In this document: in pieces, positions 47,301 to 60,378 of the stretch
Layout: each line of letters starts with the position of its first letter
Position numbering within the stretch: position 1 is the first letter of the stretch
Source of the DNA: Catonia carolina
Lineage: Eukaryota; Arthropoda; Insecta; Hemiptera; Achilidae
Direction: 5' to 3'
NCBI GenBank assembly: GCA_035578175.1
Contig: JAQMRL010000003.1
Span: 28,034,672-28,098,671, forward strand
Length of the DNA: 64,000 nucleotides
The notes under the pieces: generated by a model
What the model was told of the DNA's origin: nothing
The model's input: the letters and a program-made list of their open reading frames with translations, nothing else
Databases searched by the model: none
Translations under genes and position numbers: made by a program

Positions 47301-49049
47301 AACTATATCAGTCGTAAAAAAAAGATTTAAAAATTCCATTACATCATAAAAAAGACGTTTGTATTCGCTTGTAAGCCATCTTCCTCAATGTACTTACAAT
47401 AGTTCCGCATATTTTCTGAAAAAGATATATTTTTGTTAACATAATATGCCCAAGTAATAAAAATTTTAGACTTGTTCAATACCAAAGGTGTTAACCAAAA
47501 TATAATGTGAATTCAACGTTATATTTTAAAGTTTTGTACGATTGTCTAAATCACGTATATAAGATTTCGTGAAGAATTTATGAAAACGTTGTGGTAAATC
47601 CGTTTATTGACGACTGTAGCAATATTTTCTATATTGTAAACAACCTAGTCAATTACTTTAAAAATTTCCGAGATTTCTCTAAGAACTAGAAAAACAATTT
47701 TTCTTTAAATGCAACTAAAACTAACAATAAATTATTATGCTATTCGGTTTTTACATGACATGACCGATAAAACCTCCCAATGGAGGAACTTCATAAGTTT
47801 ATTTTAGGTGTTGTAATGCTTATTTTAAAATAAGTTTGTATATTGTTTTCGTTTCAATCAGAGAGTGTCATTTAAATTATCAAAAAATCATCTGTGTGCG
47901 ATTAAAGTTTTCTTTGGTATTTGGTACTGAATGTGAAAACAATTAATTTTGCAAAAATAAACGTATTATAAAACAAATATAAAATGTTTGCAATTTTAAA
48001 ACGAGTGAATACTGAAATACTGTTAAAGTATTTCAATTCTGATTAAAGAGATATAATTGCATGTTTAGATTTAAAACTATTGAATAAATATATCAAATAA
48101 GTGTCGGTTTTCCAGTTACAAGATAAAGGCGAAGTGAACTTCCTTGTCTTTCCCACGAGTGGTTTTACTGATTTTAAGGACAGATTGTAGTGATTATCAC
48201 CACATCCATCTGGGAATCTGCTGTCTGTTGCTGATAGAATTAACTGTTTCATTAGCTAAAACAGTTTCTGATCAAAAGGATTATTTCATTTCTTAGTTGT
48301 TTCTGTTCCATTATTCTAAATATTGTCAATAATAGTATACTATATAAATTTGAAGAATATCACATTAAAGAGTTTTATATATTTCTAATTTAAATAGAAT
48401 GAGTTTTTTATTTGATAAATATTTTATTTGTCAAATAAAAACGACTGTGCATTCATTGATTTGTTGGAAATTGAAAATAGTCTGGATGGTACTCTTACCA
48501 AAGGTTTTTATAAATATTAAAGGGATAGATAGTACTTCAAATCGCATATCCGACCAGTATGCAATATGTATTTAGCCATTTTATTCGTATTTTTATTAGA
48601 AAAATAAAGAGTTACAGTATTTGAACTAATATCGTAGCAACAGAACTTACCGGATACAATCTTTATAACTTCATTTTACCACAGAAAATTAAAACTTGTG
48701 ATGAAGAGGGCAAATTATCTTTAGAAATTTTCGATTTAAATATTTTCTCTGGTTATATTATTTGGTATGTTACACTAATTTTTTTTAATTTGTAATTTTA
48801 CATTAATTACTTGGCGTAATATGTATAATATTATTTTATTTTATCGATCAAGAAGTTTCATTGTAGATTAGCGGGTTATTTCCTAAGATTGAGGTTATGA
48901 ATTTTAACTGCAACAAGAATTTTTAGATAGTTAATATTTTTAAATCTTATTATCATGGATTTCACATTGATTGACACCTTAGCAGAAGTATTTTTATTGG
49001 TCAAAATTAAAATTTGTTAGAAAAATATTACAAATAGTTATTTCCTTTA

Positions 49050-49440
49050 CTCAGTAGACGCTTACATCTGCTATTTTATTTAAAATTAATAATATACAAA
49101 TCTTTACTCCGTCTTGCATATATTTACGGGTATCAAATCTGTGGTCGTAGTTTATGATTATGTGTAAATGTAATTTATGATATATATCTACTCCAACATC
49201 TAGAAAGACGCCTTCGTGGATTTTGAAGTAAGTTTCGCGAATTAAGATCACGTACAAGGTGGTTTTCGTTATCAGGAAGTTCTTTTTGAAACGTTCTTAT
49301 ACGTAAAGGAAAACATTGTAACGTCGGGTATTTTTAGGTCATTGTGTAACGTTTAGTTTATGATTTACCCCCAGGCGTTGACAGTAATGTTCAAGAATTT
49401 GGATACGTTGTAGTTAGGTAGTAACGGTAGGTTTAACTAA
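49050..49440. pseudogene. Rearranged jockey-type LINE fragment
   Basis: The + strand at 49050-49145 reads RLHLLFYLKLIIYKSLLRLA and YIYGYQICG, equivalent to the SKL..KL.IYKS.LRPIWTYGIQLWG block. The sequence that should follow it is inverted: the minus strand at 49270-49430 reads RIQILEHYCQRLGVNHKLNV and a degraded DLKIPDV. One element, two orientations. Confidence 0.65.
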
Positions 49441-50079
49441 ACCTACAGAATTTACCAATAAGATTTCTTGACTTAATAAACAATAAAATTATACAAAAAA
49501 ATTAAATGAATGAGAATGTAACCTGTTCTATTTCATTTATTTTTTGTTTTAAAAACTCTTTTACTTCCGTTTTCATGTTTATAAAATCATTTAAAAATAT
49601 AAAACATTTAGTTTTTTTTATTAACAACAGCAAAATGTTCAAATAAATAAAATTGAAAATTTTGCAATTAATTATTTACATCAGTTAAACCATGATAAAT
49701 TGTGTAATACACAACAATTTATACAGTATTACATTATAATACTTGTGTAATAAATAATGAAAAATCTGAGCCAGTATAATTAGAACATGCTGGTTACCCG
49801 CACACATATCAAAACACCCACAGCATAGTGATGTAATGAATGAAATTTTGATCTTTCTGTTCGCGCTAATTACAAGTTATAAGAAGATCTACAAAAACTT
49901 CAATAGTTTTGTAACGTCATATTAGTTTTAATTGAAAATTAAAAATATTAAAAATTACTGATTTTTCTCTTAAATTATTTTAAATTTTATTTTTATTATT
50001 AATTAAACGATTATTTTTTTAAATTCAAACCAAGTAGATTGCTCAAAAATAATTAAGGATTTTCTGTTCGTTTTGAAAG

Positions 50080-50930
50080 TTGTATTTTCCTTTCCTCCCC
50101 AATACTTCAAAAATCTCTCAAAATTTGCCTTCTTTTATGAAGTTGTGTTTAACATCTGACGTAAATTCTGCAGGAATTTTCAACCCAAATACTTGTAAAT
50201 CGTGTTTTATCACAATATTAATTTTCTGTCCTGGCCCTACACCTTAGTTTTTGCATTTCCAGCTGTTATATGGCTAAATTTCATTTTGTTTTTGTCGTTG
50301 CAAATGTTGGATATTTAATTCTTTATTTTATTATCTATTCTCTTTGTGGGGAAAGAATCTTGTTCTTATTTTTGTGACTGATTTTCCTATCGTTTCCATT
50401 TCTTTATATAAAACCTAATTTTATTTTAGCTTTCTTCCCCTGATTCTAAAACATTTCATCTACATATAGTTTTGTTTTTATTTCCACAAGATCTACCATT
50501 GAACTTTTCATCGTTGAATCGTTTCATACTCATAGGGAATCACTCTGGTACGAAAATTGTGTTTCGGTGGCACCATATACTATTTTTTGAAAGGTTATTG
50601 TTGTAGATATCCTCTAACATGAATAAATGTTTCTAAATTTCGTCATTTCACCTTTCGTAGACTAGTTGTTGTCTTTCCCAATAATTCCTACTAAATATTT
50701 AAAGTAGTTAATTAATTTAATTCTCCTGTATTTTGTTTTAAGCGACTCTGTTTTGATTTTTTCAGAACTCTTTCATTCCATTTTAAATGATATTTTTTTA
50801 CCAAATCTTTCAGCAATATCTTTTATTTTGTTAATGAAATTGCTTCATCTTTGTTATTCTCAAATAAGGCCAAACCGTCTGCAAAATCTAAACATTGAAC
50901 ATCAAGTGACGTTTTCTTTTTTTCTTTTAA
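50080..50930 (-). pseudogene. RTE-type LINE reverse transcriptase fragment
   Basis: Minus strand around 50880 reads QCLDFADGLALFENNKDEAI in composite frames, then IKDIAERFGKKISFKME and INYFKYLGIIG. This is RTE-like motif C ((Y/F)ADD.AL) with the second Asp changed to Gly, the I..I..IAE..GL.IS..KTE block and the .NFKYLG thumb motif. The rest down to 50080 is degraded. Confidence 0.72.
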
Positions 50931-50934
50931 AGTA

Positions 50935-51240
50935 ACGTCAGTTTGGTTAATTTTTCTATATTATTTTATAACTTAAACTGGTAATTTTCGGAGTTGAAGG
51001 TTAAAATCTTAGTAAAGGTAGTTACTTTTAAACAAATTTGAATACGAGACAGTGGTTACCGGTTATTTTTATAGTTGGAGGTTCAATTATAATACTCGTT
51101 CAGGAATTGTCTGTACAAGGTTACACCTCACTCACACTTCATACGTGTCGTCCTTAACTGCTTGGGTCATGGGATTGCTTATTCTTCTTCAATGGTTAGA
51201 TTGCAATTTACACACATTGGCGATTAAAAAATAAAATTTT
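50935..51240 (+). mobile_element. SINE-2 copy, 5'-truncated, first of a tandem pair
   Basis: Lacks the tRNA head but keeps the body from tttggttaatttttctatat through gtggttaccggttattt and cacacttcatacgtgtcg to the tail gcgattaaaaaataaaa. It shares with the next copy a ~55-bp internal segment absent from the 5.3-kb copy. Confidence 0.7.
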
Positions 51241-51271
51241 ACTTTATTAAAATCCACCGGGTTGGTCTAGT

Positions 51272-51645
51272 CGTAAAAGCGTCCGGCGAGTCAGCTGATT
51301 TTTGGAGATGAAGTCGCTGCTTTGGTTAATTTTTCTGTATTATTTTAATACTTTAACTGGTAATTTTCGGAGACGAAGGCTGTGTGGTATAAATCCTAGT
51401 AACGGCAGTTTGTTTATACGAATTTAAATACTAAACAGGGGTTACCGGTGCATTAGATAGTTGGGTTCTAATTAACCATACTCTCTGAATTAGTCGGCCT
51501 GGTCGATACATGACTACATGTCATTGACCCGTCATACATTATCATCCTCATCTCACTGGGTCATGGGGTTGCTAGTAGTTATTACATTTTACAGATTGGA
51601 ACAAACGCACATCGGGGATTTGAAACAAAAATACTCTTTAAAATT
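51272..51645 (+). mobile_element. SINE-2 copy, second of a tandem pair
   Basis: Begins ccaccgggttggtctagtcg, with B-box-like region ataaatcctagtaacggc, body gttaccggtgcattagatag and tail cggggatttgaaacaaaaa. Contains the extra ~55-bp insert ctttggttaatttttctgta... found also in the preceding copy. Confidence 0.78.
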
Positions 51646-52389
51646 ATATTACATAAAATTGGCGATAAAACATCTCCCTATTGTAAATCTGTGGCAATTT
51701 GACAGCCTTTAATTTTTCATGTTGGAACTTAGCTTTTAATTATGTATCGGAAATAGTTTATTCGACTAATTTCGTCGCCTTGTCATATACTAGAAGTTCT
51801 TTTAGACAGTTTATTTATCAATAAAAACTATTTGATTAAAATAAAGATAATGATTAAACTAATCGATTTTATTTAATATCTTCTACAATTTATTTTTGAA
51901 TTGAATTCGTAAAACATGCTTATGACTGTTATCACATAAATTTATTTAGTTAACAATGATTTTATTCAAAATTAAAATGATAATGCGAAAAATACGTTCA
52001 GTGTTATTTTTACATGGAAAAGGCAAAGACATAAAAAATTAACAACACAGGTTGCACGTCGGCTATGAATTAAAATATAAATGGAAAACTCACAAAAAAT
52101 TTGATAGAAATATTCCTACTTCACTACTCCAGCTCTTTGAATAAAACTATGGTAAAAAATTATCTACTGAAAAATAAACTAAATTAAGGACAGTCAATCA
52201 GGCTGTTAAAAATACTTAAGGTTTGTTTGTTCATTTGTACGCCCTACAGTACTTGGAATATGCTGAACACTTTAAATATGAGTATTTTTTTATACATCTA
52301 AAAAATGTAATTGTCCTGCTGCATTATAATTAAAACAAATCCTACCGCTCAGGTTTAATTTTACAGTCTTTTTATAGCTTCAATGCCTT
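51646..52389. other. AT-rich presumed intron
   Basis: Nothing recognised. Confidence 0.5.
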
Positions 52390-53360
52390 TTCACAGATTT
52401 TTACTTTCTCTTGCCTGTATGAGTAGCATAGGAAAGAAGTACCTACTGTTTTCATGTCGATTTTTCGAAATCAAGTTTTTACTGGATCTACACCTTTTTA
52501 GACCACCTGAACCCAAAAAACATGTGTTTAGCGATTGGTCTCTGTGTGTATCTGTCTATGTGCGGAAATATCTCAAGAATGGAACATTGTACGAAGTTGA
52601 AACCTGAAATTTAAGTTAGGTACTACTATCGGACCCAACACAAACATTTTTATCAAAATCGGTCAACCGAAAGTAGTAGTTTAGTCGTATAATTTTTCAC
52701 ATTTTTGCAATTTTCTCAAAAACGGCTCCAATGATTTTGATTAAAATCGCCTCATTTACTACACTATTTATGCTCTACAAGATAGGGTAGGAGCTATATC
52801 TGCTAAAATTCTTGAGGAGGTTGTGCTCTCGTAGAAAAAATGGTTTTTTCAGACTGCGGCCTTAATATGCATTTTAGCGCAAAAATGTATATTATAAAAA
52901 CTTGTAGCGAATTTAAAAATCTACAACTTTTATTCTTAACATTTTTTTGTATAATGCTTAGTTTAGCGGTAATTAGGAATTTTCTGTTTTTTTTCACGAA
53001 AATATGTAAAAAATAGATTTTTTTTAAGATTTCAGCCTTAGTAGCCTATGCATTTTACGAAAAAAATGTATATGATCAAATTTATAGGAAATTAAAAGTT
53101 CTACATCTTTTATTTAGAGCATTTTTCTCTACAGAGCCTAGTTTAGCGTGAAAGAGTGATTTTCTGTATTTTTAAGCCAAACTGAGGTTGATTTTCGTTT
53201 TGCGTCTTTCACTCATGATTAAAATAAGATTATATTTTTTGAGGTTAGTTTTTTGTTTATTTCTAATGTTTTATTACTAATATTAGGTTATATTGTTCAT
53301 TATTTGCATTGGCAAGAGAAATTTGTGGGAGTATTTCGCACCAGATTTTTGTGATTACAG
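52390..53360 (+). repeat. Family B element, duplicated-unit subtype
   Basis: Left motif actttctcttgcc (52403-52415) and right motif ggcaagagaaatt (53311-53323, 12/13 inverted match). Longer than the 39.9-kb copy because a ~170-bp internal block occurs twice (about 52850-52990 and 53020-53165). Confidence 0.8.
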
Positions 53361-54975
53361 TCCTCATCCTTAACTAGATGCAAAGGTAGCAAAAACGTAG
53401 AAAACTGTGTAAAATTTTGAAGATACTGAAGAGAAAATGCCTTATTAAAATGGGGTATTAAAAACTGAGGTTCATGAATACAATATTATGTTACATGAAT
53501 TATTCGCATTGGTTACACAGCTGTAAAGTGTACATTTAAAAAATCTCCGTATGTATTGCGCAAGGGATATTTGTATATTTCTATTCCATTATTTCCATTC
53601 TGGTTAAGCTGCCATCAAGTTAAAACCCGCTTGAGTGCAGCAGGCATTAAATGTGACAGTTTATTATAAATCTCTTTCTCGGGTTAATCAAATCCCTTCT
53701 TTGAAGAATTATTAGTACTGAATTCTGTTCTCTGTTACCAAATTTCAGTGAAATTTAAAATAATTATTTTTATCTTTTTGTATTTCAGTAAACCTATAAT
53801 TCTGTAATTAAAGTGGCACGTCATTTCTACGAAAGGTTTATTACGTGATACAAAAATGAAATAAAAGATTTAATCTCTCTTTGTTTTAGCGTTTCTTTTA
53901 ACAGAGCTTTGAGGAGAGAAATAAATAAAACACAAATTAATACGTGGTTTAACAAACCACAGTAATTAGAAGGATTTCCATATTTTGTTTTTATTTATTG
54001 CCGAAAAACGTTTGTCGTCCTGGAAGTACGGTATATTGAGTTCATTCACTATAAATAATTATTTTGTTGCCTATAATATTTTTGACTAAGTATTTGTTGA
54101 TGTTAACTTAGATGTCACTTGAAACAATTTGAGCAGAAATGTTGTAGCGCCTTAATTACCTTTAAGTATTGTCGGTAATTTTTCCTATGAGTTAGACCTT
54201 AACCTCGATTTCCAAAAAGTAATCAGTGCAGAAGTAAAACGTAATAAATAAAACACGCAATACTTCAAACACCTTTGGCTGCGTCCGATCGTGAAACATG
54301 AAATTCATTTGATTTGTGTTTTTAAATATAAAGTCGTGAGAGTATAAAAATGTTTTAAGAATATACTCTAATTGATATAATAGCGTACAGCTTGTCATAA
54401 CAATTGCATCTCTTACATTTTTATCATTTACATCCATAGAATTAAATACACCAATTCAAAATAAAACTAATGTAATCTGCCCGAGTTTGGAAATACGTAA
54501 TAAAAAATGCAAATACAGAAGTTACTGCTCTTTTCTGCTACAACATAATATTCAAGAAACTAGTTATTTCTGTTTCCTCAGCCGATATTTTGCAACAGGA
54601 AGCACATATTGAAAATATGATGATAAAAGATGAAGCTTTTGCGGCTGGATTAGTCTGTAATCTTAAGTCTTTTTACAAAAAAATATCACTTAGACCTATT
54701 TCCCTCTTCCAAATTTGAGGAGAAATACAAAAAACATGCACAAGATAGAAGATTGACTTAGGACCCACATACCCGACTTAAATTTCTTTTAAAACCCGTT
54801 TAAAAAATCTATTCAATATTTTTCACCGCAAAATCTCCTCTTCAAAATTAAACTTATATTAAATAAAAGTTATATCTTATTTTTTTAGATTTTTTGTTAT
54901 AAATTAAAAGTTATTTCTTTCTCCTATTTAGAGTTACGGTTTAATGATCTGCGGTTCAGCCTAACACGTAACATT
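53361..54975. other. AT-rich presumed intron
   Basis: Nothing recognised; the minus frame at 54192-54437 shows no domain. Confidence 0.5.
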
Positions 54976-54987
54976 AGACATATCTAA

Positions 54988-55180
54988 TGCTGGCTGCATT
55001 GGCGTAGTTGGTAACGTGCTCGCCTCTCGTCATGCGGTCGTGGGTTCGAATCCCACTCAGGCACAGAATGTTTCATACGTTACAAAAAAAATCATTTCAT
55101 CATCCATTGAACAGTTACACCCCAACGTCGTCGCTAATGACCCTTGCAGTTGAAGCGACGTTAATTACGTAAATAAAAAA
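54988..55180 (+). mobile_element. SINE-1, full-length, with target duplication
   Basis: Best-preserved SINE-1. Head ggctgcattggcgtagttgg, B box ggttcgaatcc near 55042, body with caacgtcgtcgctaatgacc, tail taaataaaaaa. It is flanked by agacatatctaa (54976-54987) and agacttatctaa (55181-55192), an 11/12 target-site duplication. Promoted by RNA polymerase III through the A and B boxes and mobilised by a LINE. Confidence 0.92.
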
Positions 55181-56075
55181 AGACTTATCTAACAAAACAA
55201 TACACAACGCACGATAAAATATACCCCTACTACGTCACCGACATCACGTAGCACAACGAATTACTCTTACAGTACGTTACAGATGTAGCAAAATAGTTTT
55301 ATGATTATATTTATATTAAATTTTAATCAAAAACAAATTCGTACTTACAGCAAATGTATTCACGACACTTACCTGGTTATCCACAGATAAAATTCAAGCC
55401 CCGATGGCAAAACACTATCTCAACCAGTAAGGCTGCTGCAGTAATATCAGTATCAGTAAGTTTATCTAAGTGCATAATTGGACGACTTTCCTCACATTTG
55501 CTGATCGTTATTTTCAAATAACAGATTGTAAATATAAAAAATATATAAACCAATCCAGAGATGCCAGAACGAAATTTTTCGCATCATACAAAGGCTTATC
55601 GATATAAGTTAGTTACAGAATATTAGGCTACACATAAACCCTAACATTAAACGGTACATGAAACAATAATGAAGCTATACATGCGTTTTTACAATGTAGG
55701 AGTATTTACAAATTCAATCACCGATCTCTCTTCACCTCCCACAAAACTCACCAAAACAGATATAAAACAAAAAACACTTAAAACTCAAAAAAGTCAGTGC
55801 AGTTGTTTTTTCTCTGGGATGAGTAACACGTATTACATTTAACAACACAACATTTAAACACTTTTTAACACTGGTTTTTATACAACTATGTTACATCAAT
55901 TCCACGTCAAACCTTTTTAAAATCTGTCCGAATTTGCAAAAGAGCAATAAGAACAAAAGAATAAACGGAGAATAACTGTTCTCTTCTATTAAAAATATAA
56001 AACATATGCAACAAAAAAGTTACTTCGTTATGCTCATTCAATATTTATTCTACACCACAAATAAAACACTTTTAA

Positions 56076-56870
56076 CGATTTTTACTTTCTCTTGCCTATA
56101 TGAATATATAGGAAGGAAAGTAGATATTGTTTTCATGTCGATTTTTTTAAATCGAGTTTTTACCGGATATACACGTTTTCAGACCCCCTGAACCCAACGA
56201 AACATGTTTTAGCGATTGGTTTGAGTATGTGTGAGTGTGTGTGTTTGTGTGTGTACAAAATATCTCAAGAACGGAACACCATAAGAAGTTGAAACTTGAA
56301 ATTTAAGTTAGGTACCACGAGAGGACCCGACACGAACATTTTCATTAAAATTATTCGCTGGAAGGAGTAGTTTATTCGTGTCATTTTTACCTTTTTTGCG
56401 ATTATCTCAAAACCGGCTCTTACGATTTTTTTCTTTTTTTTCTTTGTATAATGCTTAGTTTAGTGATAACTAGTGATTTTTTGTTTTCTTTTCATGATAA
56501 TTTGTAAAAAATGGGTTTTTTAAGATTTTGGCCTTAGTATGCATCTAACGACAAAAACTATATAATCAAATTTTTAAAAGATCTGAAAAGAAAATCAAAA
56601 GATCTACAGCTTTATGTTAATAATTTTTCTCTACAGAGCCTAGTTCAGCGTCAAAGAGTAATTTTCCGTATTATAAGCCAAACTACGGTTGGTTTTCATT
56701 TTGCCTCATTCACTCATGATTAAAATTAGATTGTGCTTTTTGAGATTAGGTTTTTTACTTATTTCTAATGTTTTATTACTAATGTTAGGTATCATTGTTC
56801 ATTATTTACATTGGCAAGAGAAAGTTGTGTGTTTACACCAGATTTTTCACATCTGCATTACATCAGTTCC
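56076..56870 (+). repeat. Family B element with internal deletion
   Basis: Left motif actttctcttgcc (56084-56096) and right motif ggcaagagaaagt (56813-56825) are a perfect 13-bp inverted pair. Shares the duplicated-block junction (tgtataatgcttagtttag) with the 52.4-kb copy but has lost the region before it near 56430. Confidence 0.8.
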
Positions 56871-56890
56871 ACATAAAAAGAAGTCATACG

Positions 56891-57106
56891 AATTTCATTA
56901 TGCAGTCAGACTCTGTGGTGAATGAAGTGAAGGTGTCATTTGCAGGATGGAAAGTGGATGCTTTTCGGAGGGCCTGGCATGTTGATAAGCATACTCTTTC
57001 AACTCGGTGAGGAAGGCATTAATAAACCACCTCACTCCTCATTTTTACTTAGTAAAACCTCTAGTGGTTCAAATCAGCCTTTCGGCTTTTGACCAAAACA
57101 ACAATA
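56891..57106 (+). repeat. Family A retroposon, 3' part
   Basis: Sense copy from aatttcattatgcagtcaga to cagcctttcggcttttgacc with an aaaacaacaa tail. It sits just beyond the right end of a family B element. Confidence 0.87.
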
Positions 57107-58488
57107 GTCAAAAGCTTTTCTTATCGGGAACTGTACATTATTGACAACCACCCATTTCCTCGCTGCTTTGGGCTGTATTCTTGACATGGATTAGCCATGA
57201 ATTTGAACCACTGGGATTTCCAGTGGTGTTTGTTAACGACTATGTGTCAGCTGGTCACCATATAAAGTCGTTTACCCAACCGGTGTTACTTAACAATTAA
57301 TAGCGACTTTCTACCACCTGACTGGCTGGACTGGCCCAAAGGCCTTTAGATAACCTATAAAAAACGTTAGAATTATTTTCATTTGTGTATAAATACTGCA
57401 GGTATTATAGCATTGTTTATTAACTCTATCCTTAAGTGGTCGTAATTCATATTTTCACAAACTGGAATGAAAATGTGGAGCATAAATTCATCAAATTTAA
57501 AATAATGTCCTTATATTGCATTAAAATAATAATTAATGGCCTCACTACTGCTAGTTTTATTACATTTATTTCACAATTAAATTAAAATTAACGATGGTAT
57601 TAATTTAAAACAAAGTGTTTTTAATTTCCCATTTACTGTACTAGTTTAATACTCTTACACCACTCTAATGTACTTTAAGTACATTTAATTATATTATAGT
57701 AAAATATATGCACCATTCGTAATTCATTCTTTATTTGCTAAAAAATTTCATCAGCGTTATTAAAAGTACGCAGTTATTTGTAGGTATATGTGTAGGGTAT
57801 TTTACAAATGTATTTTACGTTAAGTTGTGGCTTCGTTGATTCTGTAAAGTAGAACGTTTAAATATATATTTGTACACCACTCTGTTCGCTTCTATAAAGT
57901 GGTCTTTTCTAGTTGTATTAATATCATTTCAAATATAACGACTATATTTTTATTTATGCTGTTTAATAACTAATAATGTGTAAGTAATATAACTTTTATG
58001 TTTCTATACGAACGTAAGTGCATTTATAGATGTTTGAAGTTCAGTACTACCTCGTTTACAAAACTAATTGGGATCGGAAGGGATTGAGAAAGTCGAAAAT
58101 CCGGATGAACCGGAAATCATAGGAAATTAATAAAAACAAAATGTAATGAAAAACTTACCATTTATTTATACAGTGATATTTTAGTCCTGTTACCCAATTG
58201 TTAATGTCTGGTAATTTTTTTCTAAGAAAGGGAAATTCTATTTTATGACACGAAGTTAGTAGCCCTACTCAACCGGTATAGATACGGCAAAGCCAGTTGA
58301 TTCTTCTTGAGCTGTATAATATTTTGTGCCGTTTCCGGTCGTGTTACGAACAGAATGTCTTTTACTCTAGAACAATGGGTTTTCATTCTTGAACAATATT
58401 TAGCTATGAAATACAATTTTTAGCTTACATATATAATAATTTTTGTGCTCACATTCATCCCAATTACCACATTCATTTGTTCATAAGA
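57107..58488. other. Presumed intron, no gene seen
   Basis: A somewhat GC-richer block at 57130-57350 is unidentified; the rest is AT-rich. Confidence 0.5.
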
Positions 58489-58870
58489 AGCAGGTGGAGT
58501 GTTAAATTATTTGCACTCGATCTGAAAATTTTAAGGGATACAAAAAATATTTCTGTTTCTTATCACATGGTCAGCCAATTTTATGACTAAAGTATTTAAG
58601 AACAGAAGAATAGAAGTGTAAAAGACACTTGTAGAGTTATCTCCTCTGAGAGTTTTGAATTTTACTTAACAGCCAGATCCTGTGATGAATGAAGTGAAGG
58701 TGTCATTTGCGGGGTGAAAATAGATGTTTTTCAGAGGACCTGGCATGCTGATAAGCATTTTTTTTTTACTCATAAGAGAAAGGTATTGGTAAACCACCTC
58801 TCTCATCGTTTTACTTAGTAAAGCCTCTAGAGATTCGAATCAGCCTTTCGGCTGATAACTTGAACAACTA
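58489..58870 (+). repeat. Family A retroposon, nearly full length
   Basis: Sense copy from agcaggtggagtgttaaatt to cagcctttcggctgataact + tgaacaac. The 5' cap hairpin is lost. Confidence 0.88.
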
Positions 58871-60378
58871 CACCACATTCATTCCAATTACCGAGACGGT
58901 GGAAATTAACATTTCCAACTATAATTAAAAAATTTTGAGCCAGAATATGTAAAAAAAATATTACACTAATCTTTAAACTATTTAACATAAAAGGAAAATA
59001 TGGTAAGTGAGCACACAGTTTGTTTTACTTACCATCATTTCCGTACAGTCCCCATCCGATAATAATTCATTTCTTCATCAATTCTTTAATTTAAATTTAT
59101 GGAATTAAATTAAAGGTTATAAAATTTGGGGGCCAAGTGAGAGAAGTGTCGCAAATACAGAGAATTTCTCGCTGTATCTGGTGGAAGTAGGTTTTTGTTT
59201 CTTGTGTCGTTCTTTATGTAAGTTTCATAAATAAATGTACATAGATTTTCCTGAGTCACTGACGTAATCAGTTGATGAGTTCCTCCTTACGAAGCATAAA
59301 ATCGACTGTTATCGTACGTACCTAATTGATTGTCCTTTAGCTATTAAACTTCTCCAACTGGTAAATTCTGAGCAGCTATGAATATTATTTATCTGCTATG
59401 AATCATATTTACAAACGTTTAGTTTTCTTTACAAAGAATTTTTTTTTTGCTTTACTTTTATATAGAGTTTAACGACAGCACAATCGTGCAATGTCATACC
59501 AAATAAAATTTACTTGATGTGGTGCCGAACTAATGCTCTTGGCCATGATTTTGCCCGGGGATGGGTCACCAAGCAACGACAGTAACGTGCGTGCGACCTT
59601 TAGCTCAAGGAATTAATGCTTTAACAGCGCAGTATAAGTCATCTAATTTAATATAGCTCAGTTTTTGAGTAGGAGAGATTGCTGCCTGGTGGGAAGGCAC
59701 AATGAGGCCTTGTGGAAGGAATAGCTCAATAAAAATCTCCTCCACCGTCAATGTTTTAAAACAATGCAGTAAGTCTTCTATCTACGGAATATCTGATTAC
59801 ATTTTTATATTGATAATTTTTACCTTATTCTAATTGTGCGGATAGTTTTAGAAATAGCAATACGACCAAATCATTGCAACTTTAATTAAATCAACTGAAA
59901 CAAAGCTAACTTTATAACTATCTACAGCTACTTACTTTTTGACTTTGATTGCTTTATTTTCAATTACGGAAAATTCACACAAACTTATTGTTAAATTAAC
60001 CGATTATTACAAAAATAACCATTAGGCTTATATAACCACAAATTCTTTTAGAATCAAAATTTCTAATATGAATAAAAATTCATAAATGATAATACTGTTT
60101 AAGTTTATAGCATGTTGAAAGTCAAAGGCCAAGTTTATATGCCAGTTGTCTAACTACTCAATCGATACATGTGGGCTAAAGATTTTTATGTTTAATTGTT
60201 TTGTAGGTTTTTTATGAAAGGAAATCCCCTACATCTCACTAACTACACGATTTTGTTTATAAAATGTAAACATCCGCTTTGTAATTTATAACAACCACCT
60301 TAAAATATTTTTATTAAAGATTATTTTTTATTTTTATTATTTTTTTTAAAATATTACATTAAAGATTATTTAAAAATA

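Noticed and set aside
54992..55065. Functional tRNA gene
   Set aside because: The cloverleaf arms do not pair well, and the sequence continues into a SINE body with A-rich tail and target duplication; it is a SINE head.
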